In this document: positions 1 to 11,286 of the stretch, piece by piece
How the letters are laid out: the number at the start of each line of letters is the position of its first letter
Numbering within the stretch: the first letter of the stretch is position 1
Origin: Obelidium mucronatum
Taxonomy: Eukaryota; Chytridiomycota; Chytridiomycetes; Chytridiales; Chytriomycetaceae
NCBI GenBank assembly: GCA_025765595.1
Contig: JAIVFH010000082.1
Coordinates: 1 to 64,000 of the forward strand
Direction: 5' to 3'
Length of the DNA: 64,000 nt
The notes under the pieces: generated by a model
Databases searched by the model: none
What the model was told of the DNA's origin: nothing
Seen by the model: the letters and a program-made list of their open reading frames with translations, nothing else
Position numbers and translations under genes: made by a program

Positions 1-2
1 GT

Positions 3-3000
3 TTTGTCGAGATCAAGACTCCGATTGGTCTTGCTGACAATAACTCAATTGTTGGTACGCAGCAAGGTGTTGTTCACTTTGACATCAATGGTCAAATTGT
101 GACTATACCTGATGCGATTTATTCGAAGTCGTGTTACGTTACGCTATTTTTGGACTTGGATCTATTGGCTGGACGACCATTGTGGAAGTGTTCTATCGAT
201 CAAGAAGGCTCTCGCGCTGTTTTCTCTGATAGTCAAACAAAGAAAACATTATTCACGGCTGTCCAAGGTCCAAACGGTTTAAAGGAACTTCAATTCAAGA
301 TAGTTCATTGTTTATTTGCGAATATTTCGAAAAGTCTACCGGCTTCTTCAGATATTATTCATCAAAGATTTGGTCATCCCAACGCTATGTATCTTCGCAA
401 GTTGATTCACTCAGATTCGATAAATTCAAATCAATTTAAATCTATCGCGATTCCGGATATTTATCAATGTGAATCTTGTGAGGCGGGGAAATTCAAACGC
501 GCTAAAGTCGGATCTGAATCTCGATGGGTCGCAATTAAAGCTCTTGGTCCGGGTGAAATGATTCATGTGGATATTACCGGAAAATTCAACACTGGATTTT
601 ATTATAATTCACACATGTATTATTATTTCTTGATAGTTGTGGATGATTTTTCTCGCTATTCATTCCTCCGATTATTGAACAAGAAATCTGATGCGTTGGC
701 GGAATTGTTAGTGGTAATGGCACTTATTGAAGTAACCACTCAACGTCAACTTCGGTTTATTCGCATCGATAATGGCGAAATTGCAACAAGCGCAATTTTC
801 ACGAATCATTGCGACGTTCGCAGGATTACGGTCGAAACCATAGTGGTGGATTATCCACATATGGATGCTGTTGCTGAGCGTACTATTGGTCACGTCAAGT
901 CTATTGCGCGTACTATTCACGTTCACGGTCAATTTGCGAAGAATATCTGGGGATAGTCATCAATTTCGGCTAATGATTTACGGAATTTGTGGCCAAATGG
1001 TCATAATAATTTGGAATCACCTTTTATGCGGTATTTTTCGTGTAAACCGGAGATTCAGCACTTTTGTGTTTTTGGGTGCAAGGTTTCGGTGCCGATCTAT
1101 AGGAAAGGCAGTAAAGGAGAGTTGTCCTTGGATGTAGCTACTAAAACGTATGTTGGACCTCACTCACCTTCGATTATTCGGTGTATTGATAGTCATGGGT
1201 CTTTGAGTTATCATCGATTCCAAGATTGCTCTTTTCATGAAACGGTATTTCCGCAATTGATTTCAGTAGATGCTACTGATTCTCAATCGTCAACACGTGA
1301 GTTTCCGGAGGATTCTCAAATTATGTCTGCAGATGAAGAACGGGACTTTAATTCAGAACTCGATAATGCAGTTTCTGAAATTATTAGTCTGAGAAAACGC
1401 AATTCTCTTGATAAAACGGATGGTATTGTAGATCCTTTGGTTCAGGGGGAGGAAAGTACCACTGGAAAATCAACAACACGTCAAACATGCTCTATGCGCA
1501 GCAAACGAGCGAAAATTGTTGAAAGTGATTCGGATTCGGATGAAGAGGATGAAGATTCATCTTCGGATTTTGAAGATACTATTGATGAAGTTGGTAGTCG
1601 CGCGATGTTAACGCAATCGCTAAGTGTTTTACCTATATTTCCTGTTCCGGAAACTTTGGTATATTCAATGAATGCGGTTTCTATTAAGGAAACTTCTATT
1701 GGTATGGATTGGGACGGTACTATTCCAACGCGTCACGCAGATATTCGAAGAACTCAAAATATCAAGGAATGGTTAGCTGCCGAAGAAGCGGAATTGAAGA
1801 ATCTCGAAAATCATAATACTTATCGCGAGATTCCTGAGTCCGAAGTTCCTGAAGGTGCGGAGATTATTCCAACGATGGAAGTCTATGCTGTAAAGAACCA
1901 TAAGGATCTACCGCCGGACAAAGTCTTGAAATATAAAGCTCGAATTGTTGCTCGCGACGATTATCAGACTTACGGAGTGAATTTTGTCAACACGTATTTG
2001 CCAGTTATCAAAACTAACGTGAGATTTCTGATTGCAATGAGCACTTGGTTGGGAATTGGAATGTTCCTTGCTGACGCGGTTGGTGCTTACTTGAATGGAG
2101 TACTTGATGTTACTGTTTACGTCAGACCGCCTGCGTGCTATCCGAAGAAAAATGTCATCTGGCTTTTATTGAAAGGTCTTTACGGTTTGAAACAAGCGGG
2201 ATTATTGTGGTATCAGAAATTGTGTGATATCTTGAAATCTCTTGGTTATACTGCAAGTTATGCGGATCCATGTCTGTTTCAGAAATACGCAAACGGATAC
2301 TGGATTTGGATAGCGTTCTATGTCAACAATTTATTGATTTGCTGTCACGATTCAATTATCGATTCGGTTATTGCGTCTTTGAAAGCGAAAGTTGACATTG
2401 TGTACCAAGGCCGCTGTGAATATCACCTGGGTCTTGAAATTGAATATGCGTCTGATCGAAGCTATTCGTTTCTTCATCAGTCAAAATATGTTCAACGCGT
2501 CTTACGTCGATTCAGGATGGAAGCGTGTAATGGGACTCAAACCCCGATGGAAGTCAAAGCGAATTACAAACCTAAGAGGGACGACAAAGAATCTTTGGAT
2601 TTGACGAAGTTCGATTATAATTCGTTAATCGGAAGTTTAATGTATCCATGCAATATCGCTCGATTTGATATTTCTGTTAGTGTTAGTTTGTGGGCTCGCG
2701 GTCTTGGAAATCCTACCGCCCGCCATTGGTATGGTGCAAAACGCGTCTTAAGATATTTGAAGCACTCGTATGATATGGGGATAATTTATTATCGCGCCCC
2801 GAATCCTATTCCCAAGCAGATTTATATCATTGGTTTAACAGATGCATCGGAACCTGACAGAGAAAGTGCGAAAGCTCAAACTGGATGGTTATTTAAGTTT
2901 ATGGGGAAGTCGCCTATTTCTTGGCGCTCCAATAAGCAAAAATTGGTCACCGCAGACCAAACGGCTGCTGAACATGTCGCGTTCTACGAAGGTTCTTTAG

Positions 3001-3309
3001 AAGTACCTTACCTCTTGAATCTTTGTGAGGATTTGAAGATTGATATTGTGAAACCATTGTCGATGTTTAGTGACAATGAGGCTTTTGTGAAACGCGTTCG
3101 CGAGAACAAACACACTGAAGCTTCGAAATGGATGGATCGTAGATATTGGAAAGTTATGGCAATTTTATTCGGAGAAAATCCTTGACTGTTCCCATATTCC
3201 GGGTAAACGCAACGAATCGGATATGTTGACAAAAGCACTTGTTAAAGTGTTATTTGTACAACATTGTTGCAACGGCGGAATGCAATACCTTCGGGTTATC
3301 CGCGGCTAA
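3..3309 (+). pseudogene. Decayed copia Pol polyprotein (protease end, integrase, RT, RNase H)
   Basis: The frame is open from the window edge. First comes the tail of the aspartic protease region. The pre-integrase zinc motif follows (HQRFGHPN then CESC, about 360-480), then integrase with its catalytic acidic residues visible in HVDITGKF, RIDNGE and VAERTIG. An in-frame TAG at 954-956 interrupts the integrase tail and the same frame resumes immediately. Copia RT follows (AYLNG and YGLKQAG motifs), but the YVDD catalytic box reads YVNN near 2320. RNase H (TDASE and AAEHVAF) ends in a +1 frame change near 3165, after which the typical ending HIPGKRNESDMLTKAL reads in another frame to a stop at 3307. 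With a stop, a frameshift and a lost catalytic pair, this copy should not encode active Pol. Confidence 0.9.
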
Positions 3310-3426
3310 ACAACGGAAGATAAATTAGATGGTTGTTAATTATCTAATCAGTTTTTATTGGGTATGTTGTAATCTGACGGCTTTAATTGTAAAGATTACC
3401 AACAACGAATTATTGAACAGGGGAAG

Positions 3427-3626
3427 TGTTATAATATGATAGCCGCTTATCGTATTTATTGCATTACCAATGTGTGTTCAATAATAAAAAAGGGAGATTC
3501 TTTGGAGAAATCACGCGTTCTTCTAGAACTCAACGCCCACGTTCCCACTAAGTCACATAAGCCGTCGCTTAGACTATATTGCCGATCTAACTCTGTTTAT
3601 TTAATCACGCATAAAGGAAAATAACA
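3427..3626 (+). repeat. 3' LTR of the copia element
   Basis: The LTR begins directly after the purine tract AGGGGAAG (3419-3426). It starts TGTTAT and ends ATAACA, a perfect 6 bp terminal inverted repeat containing the canonical TG...CA. The length of 200 bp is normal for a small copia LTR. The boundaries are inferred from these termini because the 5' LTR is not in the window for comparison. Confidence 0.75.
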
Positions 3627-4711
3627 CTTTTACGCTCTTGAAGGTTTTTATTCTTTCTTTATCTCCTTTTTTACTGATGGAGGGATTTTCTTTGTGATCA
3701 AGGTTTTTATTCCGCTATTTTTGCTATTGCCTATAACGCGTTGCAACTGACTTTATTCTACTGTGCCACATTGACGCCAATATTTGCCAAGTCTCCGCAC
3801 CTCATTTATGGGATATTACCACACAAACCAAATACTATATAAATACACAAGAATCTATTCTACTTGTAACAGTATGTCCCCTATAAATTTTTTTCGTGGA
3901 TGTCTTCAAGGTCATGTGTGGCGTCAATGTCACTGAAGAGGAATTAAATGAAACACATAATTCTATGGTTAGTCGCAATGTTGGAAACGGCAGTCCTTAC
4001 ACTGTTCATCAAGTGGCCGCTGAGTTGTTGGAGATCCGTAGTCATGTCAAACGTAGAGCCAATGAAGAAGCCAATAGAGATGCTGATAGTTAGAAGACTC
4101 GTTCAATGGGTCATGAAGAAGCCCTAAAACCTTGAATTTTTATATACTCTTCACCAACACGTCTTCACAGGGGAGAGAAAAATTTTTTTCTGGTGAAGAG
4201 TCGACGTACACTTTTTTTTATACAAATAGCATTTGGTGGTTCTGGTGGTCATCTCTTTTTGGGTTAAGCTGGTTGTGTGTGGCATTTATCAGGTTCATAT
4301 AATGGCTAAGTTTTTTACAAGAGAAGGCAGACATTTTATTCTGCACTGGATTACAGTAAATGTGAGTTCAATGTTGACTAAGTCTTACTATACAGTGAAA
4401 TATTTTAATAAAACATGGTAAAAATTCATGGTAATTTATTGTGGATTTATCCTCGATCAATAAACAGTAGATTCAGGCACACGTAACCAAACAAAGGCTT
4501 TGCCCAAACAAAGCCTTCCTGATGAGCAAAATGTTAGCAAGATGTGATTACTTGCTTTCATGCTGGTGTTGGTAGAAAGGAGGTGATTTTGTTAGATGGG
4601 GTTGGGTGCGGGGGAACTGTGCTTCACATCATGGCTAGCCAGAACTAGCGAAAGTATGAAGCGCAGGTTGTCCGTATAAATTGGAAAAATTTTTGGATAG
4701 ACGCTTATCAA
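3627..4711. other. Intergenic, AT-rich, no convincing gene
   Basis: About 1.1 kb between the LTR and tRNA-Phe. A 60-codon open stretch at 3896-4093 has protein-like composition (it ends KRRANEEANRDADS) but no ATG near its start and no family I recognise. It could be an exon remnant. A 10 bp inverted repeat, CTCTTCACCA at 4147-4156 and TGGTGAAGAG at 4191-4200, flanks a T-rich segment. A second hairpin, AAGGCTTTG at 4494-4502 and CAAAGCCTT at 4509-4517, lies upstream of the tRNA. Confidence 0.5.
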
Positions 4712-4784
4712 GCCGCCTTAGCTCATCTGGGAGAGCGTAAGACTGAAGATCTTAAGGTAGCGTGTTCGATCCACGCAGGCGGCA
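4712..4784 (+). tRNA. tRNA-Phe (GAA)
   Basis: A complete cloverleaf of 73 nt. The acceptor arm GCCGCCT pairs with AGGCGGC and is followed by discriminator A. The anticodon loop is CTGAAGA with anticodon GAA, and the T loop is GTTCGAT. No intron is seen. A TATA-like stretch (TATAAATTGG) lies about 40 bp upstream. Confidence 0.95.
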
Positions 4785-4872
4785 CATCAAAATTGTTATT
4801 CCCTTTTTGCTTTTCACACTCGAAAAGATTTCTTTCCATCATTTCCAAAAACTAGTCAAAACATCGAAAAAG

Positions 4873-4944
4873 CACCCAAGGTGGGGATCGAACCCACGAC
4901 CACTTGCTTAGAAGGCAAATGCGCTGCCGCTGCGCTACCCGGGC
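4873..4944 (-). tRNA. tRNA-Arg (TCT)
   Basis: On the minus strand the acceptor arm begins GCCCGGG and pairs, with G-U wobbles, to the 3' arm. The anticodon loop CTTCTAA gives anticodon TCT, reading AGA. The T arm is GTGGG-TTCGATC-CCCAC. It is 72 nt with no intron, and lies tail to tail with tRNA-Phe 88 bp away. Confidence 0.93.
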
Positions 4945-5293
4945 TTGCCTTCCCTTCCGACTCTGTACAAGAAAACATTTGTACCATCGCGCGCCCGTCA
5001 AGTGTCCCAACTACACTCTAGACTCCAAAGCTCATCAATGGAGCTAGTTTCTCATATCTCTCTCAAACTAGAATCATATCCTCCCAAAGAACCTTTTCAG
5101 TGACACAGAGGCTTTTTCGTCCACAACCCGTTGCATATACGTACTCTCCTGACTTGATATAGTAAAGAGTGCTTTACAATGACCAACTCAGAATTGTGGC
5201 CGAGACTTCGTCTTTTTATTTCGATGTCTCATCGGCCTTACGCCAATGCTTATTATTATCACATTTATTTTGGGGGAAAATGGTATTCCAGTA
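4945..5293. other. Intergenic, nothing recognised
   Basis: This stretch lies between tRNA-Arg and the 3' end of SF3A3. It includes the SF3A3 3' untranslated region. I see no further gene or repeat. Confidence 0.5.
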
Positions 5294-7297
5294 TTATAAC
5301 AACCCTTGTCGTCTCAAATCTGTGGTTGGTCGTTCGTATGTTAGCACAAAAACCTGAATAAATCGTATCCAAGCGAATTTGTTTGTACCTTCGAAAGTCT
5401 TCTTGTTAAATACATTTCCTTCGGCATCTTCGAACTCTTCCATGGCATCTGCTTTGAATGCTTCAGCCTTTTTTGTTGTGTTGAGCTTTTCCCACACTTT
5501 TTTTTTGAAAAAATGGTGAACAACAGACAAAATGTAATCGGGTAAGAAAAGAGGGGACATACAAGCGTAAGCATCCTGGATTTTGGTGATTTCTTGGAAA
5601 TGTTTCGTATTCGGAATACCGAGACATTTCATTCCATGTGCGTGTCTCCACTCTTGGAAATGGCGATCAAACGCTTTTCGACCCATATAAATGAAGTTTC
5701 CACAGATTTCACAAGGATATTCGACACCCAGTCCGTGTAGCCGAAAGAGCCAGTATGGAATAGGCTTTCCATCCCATCCCATTGGTAGCTTCAATGGGTT
5801 GTAGATTTCGTTATTATCGTCTTCATCTCCACCGCCATTATCACTCTCTCCGCTAAAGTCCTCTTCGTCTTCTTGGCCCCAATCTTGCAGATCGTAAGTA
5901 GCTTTGGCCTTTTCCTACAATTACGAGTAAGAAAAGAGGATTGGAAAAAAAGAAACCCACAATTTCATCAGCAGACAGAGTTTGCTTTCTTTCCACAAAG
6001 TCTCGTGTATCCTCCCGTTGTCCGGCGACACTCTCGCCTAGCTTTTGAATTGTAAATTCCAAAACCTTGAACTGCTTTGCAGATTCTAGCTGGGATTGAA
6101 GGACGTCGGTTTGAGCTTTGGCATCGGCATTTCCATTTTGAGCACTGAATGCCTCCGCGGCTTTTTTGTGCTTTCGGCCTGGAAGGTGCCCGTCAAAAAT
6201 TGTTTGCTTGGTAAATTGTTTCCCACCTATATAGAAACAAGAATTGAAGTGAGAAAGAACCAAGAAAAACCCCGTCAATCAAAGGCTCTTACATGGCTGG
6301 CAAAACAGTTTTGGATCGGCCATATCCTGATCTTGAGAACTCGCCCATTCGTTTGCATCAACAAGGGCGGCTTCTCGGAGAGCCTCCAAATCTAACAAGG
6401 GGAGCGAGCGCTTGCAGAAACCTTCCAAGTACTCTTTTAATTCAGACAAGTATCTGAACACAATCGTCAGATGCAAATAACCTAATACGCTTTAAGCAGC
6501 TTACTTCTTGTAATCCGCGGTCTTCCGAGTTTCAAGCGGAATTCCACAAGATTCTTCATCAAATTTGTCAAACAGGGAAATGTATGCAAGGTAGTTGATC
6601 CGTTTCACGTTTTTGAGATTGATGTACAATTCAAAGGGAGAATTCAAGTCGAGAAATCGACCACGCATTTCCTCTCCGGAGAAAGTATTTTCAATATCTA
6701 CACAAAAAGCCGTGTTCAGATGAAACTTGACCTTCGCGTCGGAGGGTTTATAAAAGAATAAACGTACCTTCCATCTCTTGATCTTCATCAATTTTGGCAA
6801 CTTCCAACTCAAGTATTTCTACTTTCTCATCAGGATGTCGTCGGTGATGATCTTTGATATCCTTCAAGCGATTATAAAACTCGGTAAAGTCAGTAGAGTT
6901 TCCAGCATTTGAGATGGATGCAATTTCGGCTTTACGGGCACTAATAGTTTGGAAATATTAGTAAGAATCTCTGCATGTGGTCAGGATGCATGCAGACGCA
7001 CCCATTGACGTCTGCGTATGTATCGATAAGGAACTGCGAAAGGTGCTGGATTCTGTCTGCCGAAAGAGCAATTGAGCACCAAAAACACAAGAGCAACAAA
7101 AGAGTTACCAAGGTGCTTTTTAATTCTGTGCTGCTGAATGAGCTTGTCCAGGTGCTGTCGGGTATTAACCTGGTTTAGTCTACTCTAATGCCTCCACCAG
7201 TGCCCACCTTCTTGTGTCTCGTTGTCAGTTCAGCTGCGACTTGTTCCTGTAGCCGTTCGATTTCTTCATGCGCCCTTCGTTGAGTCTCCAAGAGCAT
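5294..7297 (-). CDS. SF3A3: Splicing factor 3A subunit 3 (SF3a60/Prp9)
   Basis: This is a component of the SF3a complex of the U2 snRNP, needed for pre-spliceosome assembly in the nucleus. The N-terminus at 7297 ([16 protein letters not shown]) matches the family's opening helix. The central part has the conserved [19 protein letters not shown] and the segment ending FELYINLKN. Near the C-terminus is a matrin-type C2H2 zinc finger ([19 protein letters not shown]). It ends DLRRQGLL, the near-universal family ending, after a last intron of about 69 nt. At least six introns split the gene. A longer upstream open reading is ignored because homology begins at 7297 and an earlier start would run into the divergent gene. 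It shares a 49 bp intergenic promoter region with eIF4A3. Confidence 0.93.
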
Positions 7298-7346
7298 TGT
7301 TTTGTTTTTTTTAACTTCTTCTCTCTGCTTTCTGTAAAACCCAAAA
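7298..7346. promoter_or_regulatory. 49 bp bidirectional promoter between SF3A3 and eIF4A3
   Basis: The two ATG codons are only 49 bp apart in opposite directions, so the core promoters must overlap each other or the neighbouring coding sequence. The minus-strand gene has a long T-rich tract (A-rich on its own strand) just upstream of its start. Confidence 0.6.
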
Positions 7347-8825
7347 ATGGCCTCTGGAATCGACAAAGACAGCGACGCAAAGCTCGTGTTTGAAACATCG
7401 GCGAATGTGAAAGTTGTGTCTTCGTTTGATCAAATGGGACTCAAGGAAGACTTGTTGCGGGGCATCTACGCCTACAGTTGAGTTCGTGCAAGTTGAGTGA
7501 GTGTTCTCATGCGAGTCTTTAGACTTTGAGAAGCCATCGGCAATTCAGCAGAGAGCAATTGGTCCAATCACGAAGGGCAGAGACGTTATTGCCCAGGCGC
7601 AGGTGGGGAAATAACATGCGCAGTGACAGGCAACTCTCTGCATCAACCAAAGTTAAATGCATGCTATTATTATTACTTTAATAGTCTGGAACTGGTAAAA
7701 CTGCCACATTCTCAATCTCCGTGCTGCAGAGCATTTCGACAACATCAAGAGAGACCCAAGCTCTGATTCTCTCGCCAACAAGAGAACTTGCAACCCAAAT
7801 TCAGAGTGTCGTTTTGGCTCTAGGTCAGTTAATTTTCTTTATTTTTTTTCCTCAACATTGAATGGTTCTGCTGTAGGTGATTATATGAATGTACAATGTC
7901 ACGCCTGTATTGGAGGAACTTCAGTTGGAGAAGATATCCGTAAATTGGATCACGGTCAGCATGTTGTATCGGGTACCCCAGGAAGAGTTTTTGATATGAT
8001 TAAGAGGAAGCACCTGAGAACTGGAAGTGTTAAAATGCTTGTTTTGGATGAGGCCGACGAAATGCTATCCCGTGGTTTCAAGGATCAGATTTATGATATT
8101 TATAGGTTCGGATTGCTTATTCTGCGTTGAAAAATAGTCTCTCAATCCCTCACTAGATACCTTCCCCCAAACACGCAAGTCGTTCTTCTCAGTGCCACGC
8201 TTCCTCATGATGTTCTTGAGATGACAACCAAGTTTATGACGGACCCTATTCGTGTTCTTGTTAAGCGTGATGAATTGACTCTGGAAGGAATCAAGCAATT
8301 TTTCGTGGCTGTTGAACAAGAGGACTGGAAGTTTGAGACACTTTGCGACTTGTATGATTCGCTGACTGTGACCCAAGCCGTTATTTTCTGCAACACGAGA
8401 AGAAAGGTTTGTTGTTGAAAAAATGGCAATGGTCGTCATCAACACATTGTGCCTAGGTCGATTGGCTGACCGAAAAAATGCGGGAAGCGAATTTCACAGT
8501 CTCGGCAATGCACGGAGAAATGCCCCAAAAGGAACGTGACTCCATTATGCAAGAATTCAGATCTGGCGCCAGTCGTGTTCTCATCACAACTGATGTTTGG
8601 GCACGCGGTATTGATGTTCAACAAGTATCCTTGGTCATCAACTACGACCTACCAGGGAACCGTGAAAACTACATCCATCGTATCGGTCGGTCTGGAAGAT
8701 TTGGTCGCAAGGGTGTTGCAATCAACTTTGTGAAGAACGAGGATGTCAAGATCCTAAGAGATATTGAACAGTACTACAGTACTCAGATTGATGAAATGCC
8801 AATGAACGTTAGTGATTTAGTTTGA
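7347..8825 (+). CDS. FAL1: eIF4A-III / FAL1 DEAD-box RNA helicase
   Basis: This is an ATP-dependent RNA helicase, the core of the exon junction complex in animals and involved in rRNA processing in yeast. Six exons (7347-7476, 7523-7602, 7685-7823, 7877-8105, 8157-8406, 8457-8825) join to 398 residues, the family's usual length. Visible motifs in order: Q motif (AIQQRAI), motif I AQSGTGKT (formed across an intron), II DEAD followed by the eIF4A signature EMLSRGF, III SAT, IVa/[12 protein letters not shown] and [21 protein letters not shown] rather than TTDLLARG separates eIF4A3 from eIF4A1/2. All introns are 46-82 nt with GT-AG ends. The gene looks intact and is divergent from another splicing gene. 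Confidence 0.96.
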
Positions 8826-8887
8826 TACTTAAGGGTGGAAGACTGTAGTTTTTATTGAATGAGATATTATTTGTTTTGAGTTGTTAA

Positions 8888-11234
8888 ATGCCACCGATTC
8901 ACCACGTGATTATTCTCGCTGGACCTTCTGGTGTCGGCAAAACAACGCAAGGCGACATTCTCTGCACAAGAAACAGTTTCGAGTTTCTTTCCGTTGGTCG
9001 CGAAGCCAGAGCTGCTTATCCACCAGTAGTAACTCCAGGCCACTTGAAGGTGACTGGGTGGAAGCAACGCAAGGAACAAGAGCGGCTGAAGAAACAAACC
9101 CAAGAGGAATTCAATAGAAGAATTCGCGAAGAGCGTGAATTCAAAGCAAAGCGAAACGCGCAAGTTTCGAGTGAATGGCGCGATTTGGGTGGAGTTGTTG
9201 TGTTGGATGGATGGCAGGTGGACACGGAAGCTTGCTTTCTCAGTGATACTTTCACGCAAAAGAACGTTCTCTTAATTGAAATGAGTGCTTCGGACAAAGC
9301 CTTGGAATCTCGGAGGTCGTCGCGTGAAGAGTTTCGCCACGAACGTCGTTATTCTGCTCCCACTCACGCAAAGTACAATCCACTCTCCACAATCCTTACA
9401 ACTACGGGCAAATCTGTTTCAGACGTGGCTTTGTGTATCCAAAGCATTGTAGATCTTTTCTTGTCATCTGCAATTCGTCAAGACATCGTTGACACCTTAT
9501 TCAAATCAATTGAATGCCATTATCTTATCCCTTCGTTGCTTCCAAATTTCTCTTCCTGTAAGAGTATTCAAAATCTTGAAGGAACATTTGATTCTGGCTT
9601 TGAATTCAATCCTGGCGTTGGCGATTTTTTCCTACAAAAGCGAATCCACGGTTCCTCGTTCATATTTGTCAGCATTCCAGATCATGGTGCGTGTGTATAC
9701 AATGAATCAAGCCAGCTTGAAGTTCCATCCGGTCTTGGCTTTACTGTTGTGGCGTCTGGAATTCTCCATTTTGACTGCAACGTGCAATCTTTTGAGTTTC
9801 TTATCTACGACATCATATTTATTGAATCGCGTGAAGTATGGGGTCTCGACTTTGAGAAACGGATTGAACTTGCAAACTCTTTTATCAAATCCCCAACAGA
9901 AGTGACCTCATCCTTCACCATTAAGGTTGCTCCGTATTGTTCGTTTGCCTACAACCCTGCGGCAGTTCTTGGGTTACACAACCGAGACAATTTGCTGGTG
10001 ATTCCCCATGGACCAAGTTTGATTTCTTTTGGCCTTGTGTTTTCCACCACAATGTTCGATTTGGAAAGACTTGAGGAAAATGGGCAGTCTTCAGAGGAAA
10101 ATGTCGAAAATACACTGTCAAAATTGACCGTCAGCAGCAAAGAAGTCAGGATACCAGGTTTTAAATTCACCATATTTTGTAAGCAAAAACTTACCATGAA
10201 CTTTCACAGCCCCATGTCCTCTACTCGACATTAATTATCCTGACTTAAGTGAATCCATTGAAATATTGATCAAAGATGGCTTATTGGAGTATGGGAATTA
10301 CAAGCAGTTTAAAATTCTTAGTTACACCTCAATTGGCAGTCGTTCTCCTGATGCAACAGTCTTTCGAGGATTGATTATTGATTGTGCAAAAGAAAAAATC
10401 GTTTCTCTCCCCATGCCGCGGTTTCCAGCAACAACTGCACCCATCTCAGAAATTCCGAACCTGAAAAATAGTGTATGCACGATTAAGATTGACGGGTCTT
10501 TGATATTGGCTGTCAAGTATGACGGGGAATTGCTGGTTGCAACCAAACGAAGATTTGATTCAGAGCAGGCTCTCTTTGCAAAAGAATGGATGGAACGCCA
10601 TAAGACTGTTGTGAACGGGATGAAGGAAGGTTTCACGTATCACTTTGAGTTGATTGGTGAAGATAACATCCATGTAGTTGAGTACCCTGTTTCTGGATTG
10701 ATTTTGCTGGTTGTGACTGATGCCTGTGGGGTGAGTTTGAGTCGGGAGGAATTGGAGACTGTTGGACAGGAATTGGATGTCATTGTTGTGCCTATATTTT
10801 CCACCGTTCCCATAGTCCATACATCTCTAAGCAAGTATATTGATGAGTCAGGATCAGATTTTTTCTCTTCAAATGAGGGAGGTACAAGAATTCTACAAGA
10901 AGGATGGGTCATTCAGAACGGGCATTCCGACAAAATCAAAAGTATTAACTGGAATTGGACAGCTGCAGGAAAGGAAACACGCAAGCTGAATCCTGAGAGA
11001 ATCTGGAATTTTTGCCGACAGCGAGCGATTGACAGTAGTTCGCTACACAGTCAGCTTCAACTAACTCCCCATCATCTTCAATACTACAACAAAGTCCGAA
11101 CTCATTTGGATGTATTGTTTAAGGAAAGTTGCTTGGAGAAGAATGCTATTGACAAAGGCAAAGTCGTTGCTTTCAATTCAAACTACTGCCTTTTCCCTCA
11201 ACACACTGAACGCACATTCAAACTCGCCATGTGA
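8888..11234 (+). CDS. Multidomain RNA repair protein: P-loop kinase, degenerate capping-like domain, Rnl1-type RNA ligase
   Basis: Two exons (8888-10178 and 10210-11234) join across a 31 nt GT-AG intron to 771 residues. Residues 12-20 are a Walker A loop (GPSGVGKTT) and VVVLDGWQ follows, resembling adenylate-kinase or polynucleotide-kinase folds. Residues about 230-420 resemble the nucleotidyltransferase core of mRNA capping enzymes (FLIYDIIFIE, FEKRIELANSF and SFGLVFST), but the KxDG lysine motif is replaced by RIHG, so this domain is probably inactive. The C-terminal domain matches T4 RNA ligase 1: motif I KIDG (about 523-526) after FRGLIID, YHFELIG (IIIa), EGWVIQ (IV) and DKIKSINW (V). The ligase therefore looks catalytically complete. 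Fungal tRNA ligase Trl1 has the order ligase-kinase-CPD, so this is not a standard Trl1. The end is uncertain: splicing from 11162 to 11287 would extend it in frame into the next segment. Confidence 0.8.
10179..10209 (+). other. 31 nt intron in the RNA repair gene
   Basis: The interval begins GTAAGC and ends TTTCACAG. Removing it (phase 1) joins the capping-like half to the ligase half in one frame. Without removal the frame ends at 10234 before the ligase domain begins. Confidence 0.7.
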
Positions 11235-11286
11235 TTCAGGAAATTGTAAATTTTGTCTCCTAATTTGGCACGCTATTCATCCTCAG

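Larger units (their letters stand above)
1..3626 (+). mobile_element. Ty1/copia LTR retrotransposon, 5' end outside window
   Basis: The order protease remnant, integrase, reverse transcriptase, RNase H, purine tract, 3' LTR is that of the Ty1/copia (Pseudoviridae-type) elements. The left LTR, gag and most of the protease lie outside the window. The purine tract AGGGGAAG abuts a 200 bp LTR at 3427. The polyprotein is interrupted by an in-frame stop and a frameshift and carries active-site changes, so this copy looks dead. No target-site duplication can be checked because the left end is missing. Confidence 0.9.

Noticed and set aside
3896..4093. Small independent gene after the LTR
   Set aside because: No ATG near the start, no splice partners and no recognisable family; described only as an open stretch.
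4147..4200. U1/U2/U4/U5 snRNA gene
   Set aside because: There is an Sm-like T run in a hairpin, but the diagnostic 5' sequences of the spliceosomal snRNAs are absent.
8888..10178. Standard fungal tRNA ligase Trl1
   Set aside because: Domain order and the T4 Rnl1-type motif spacing differ, and no cyclic phosphodiesterase domain is seen.
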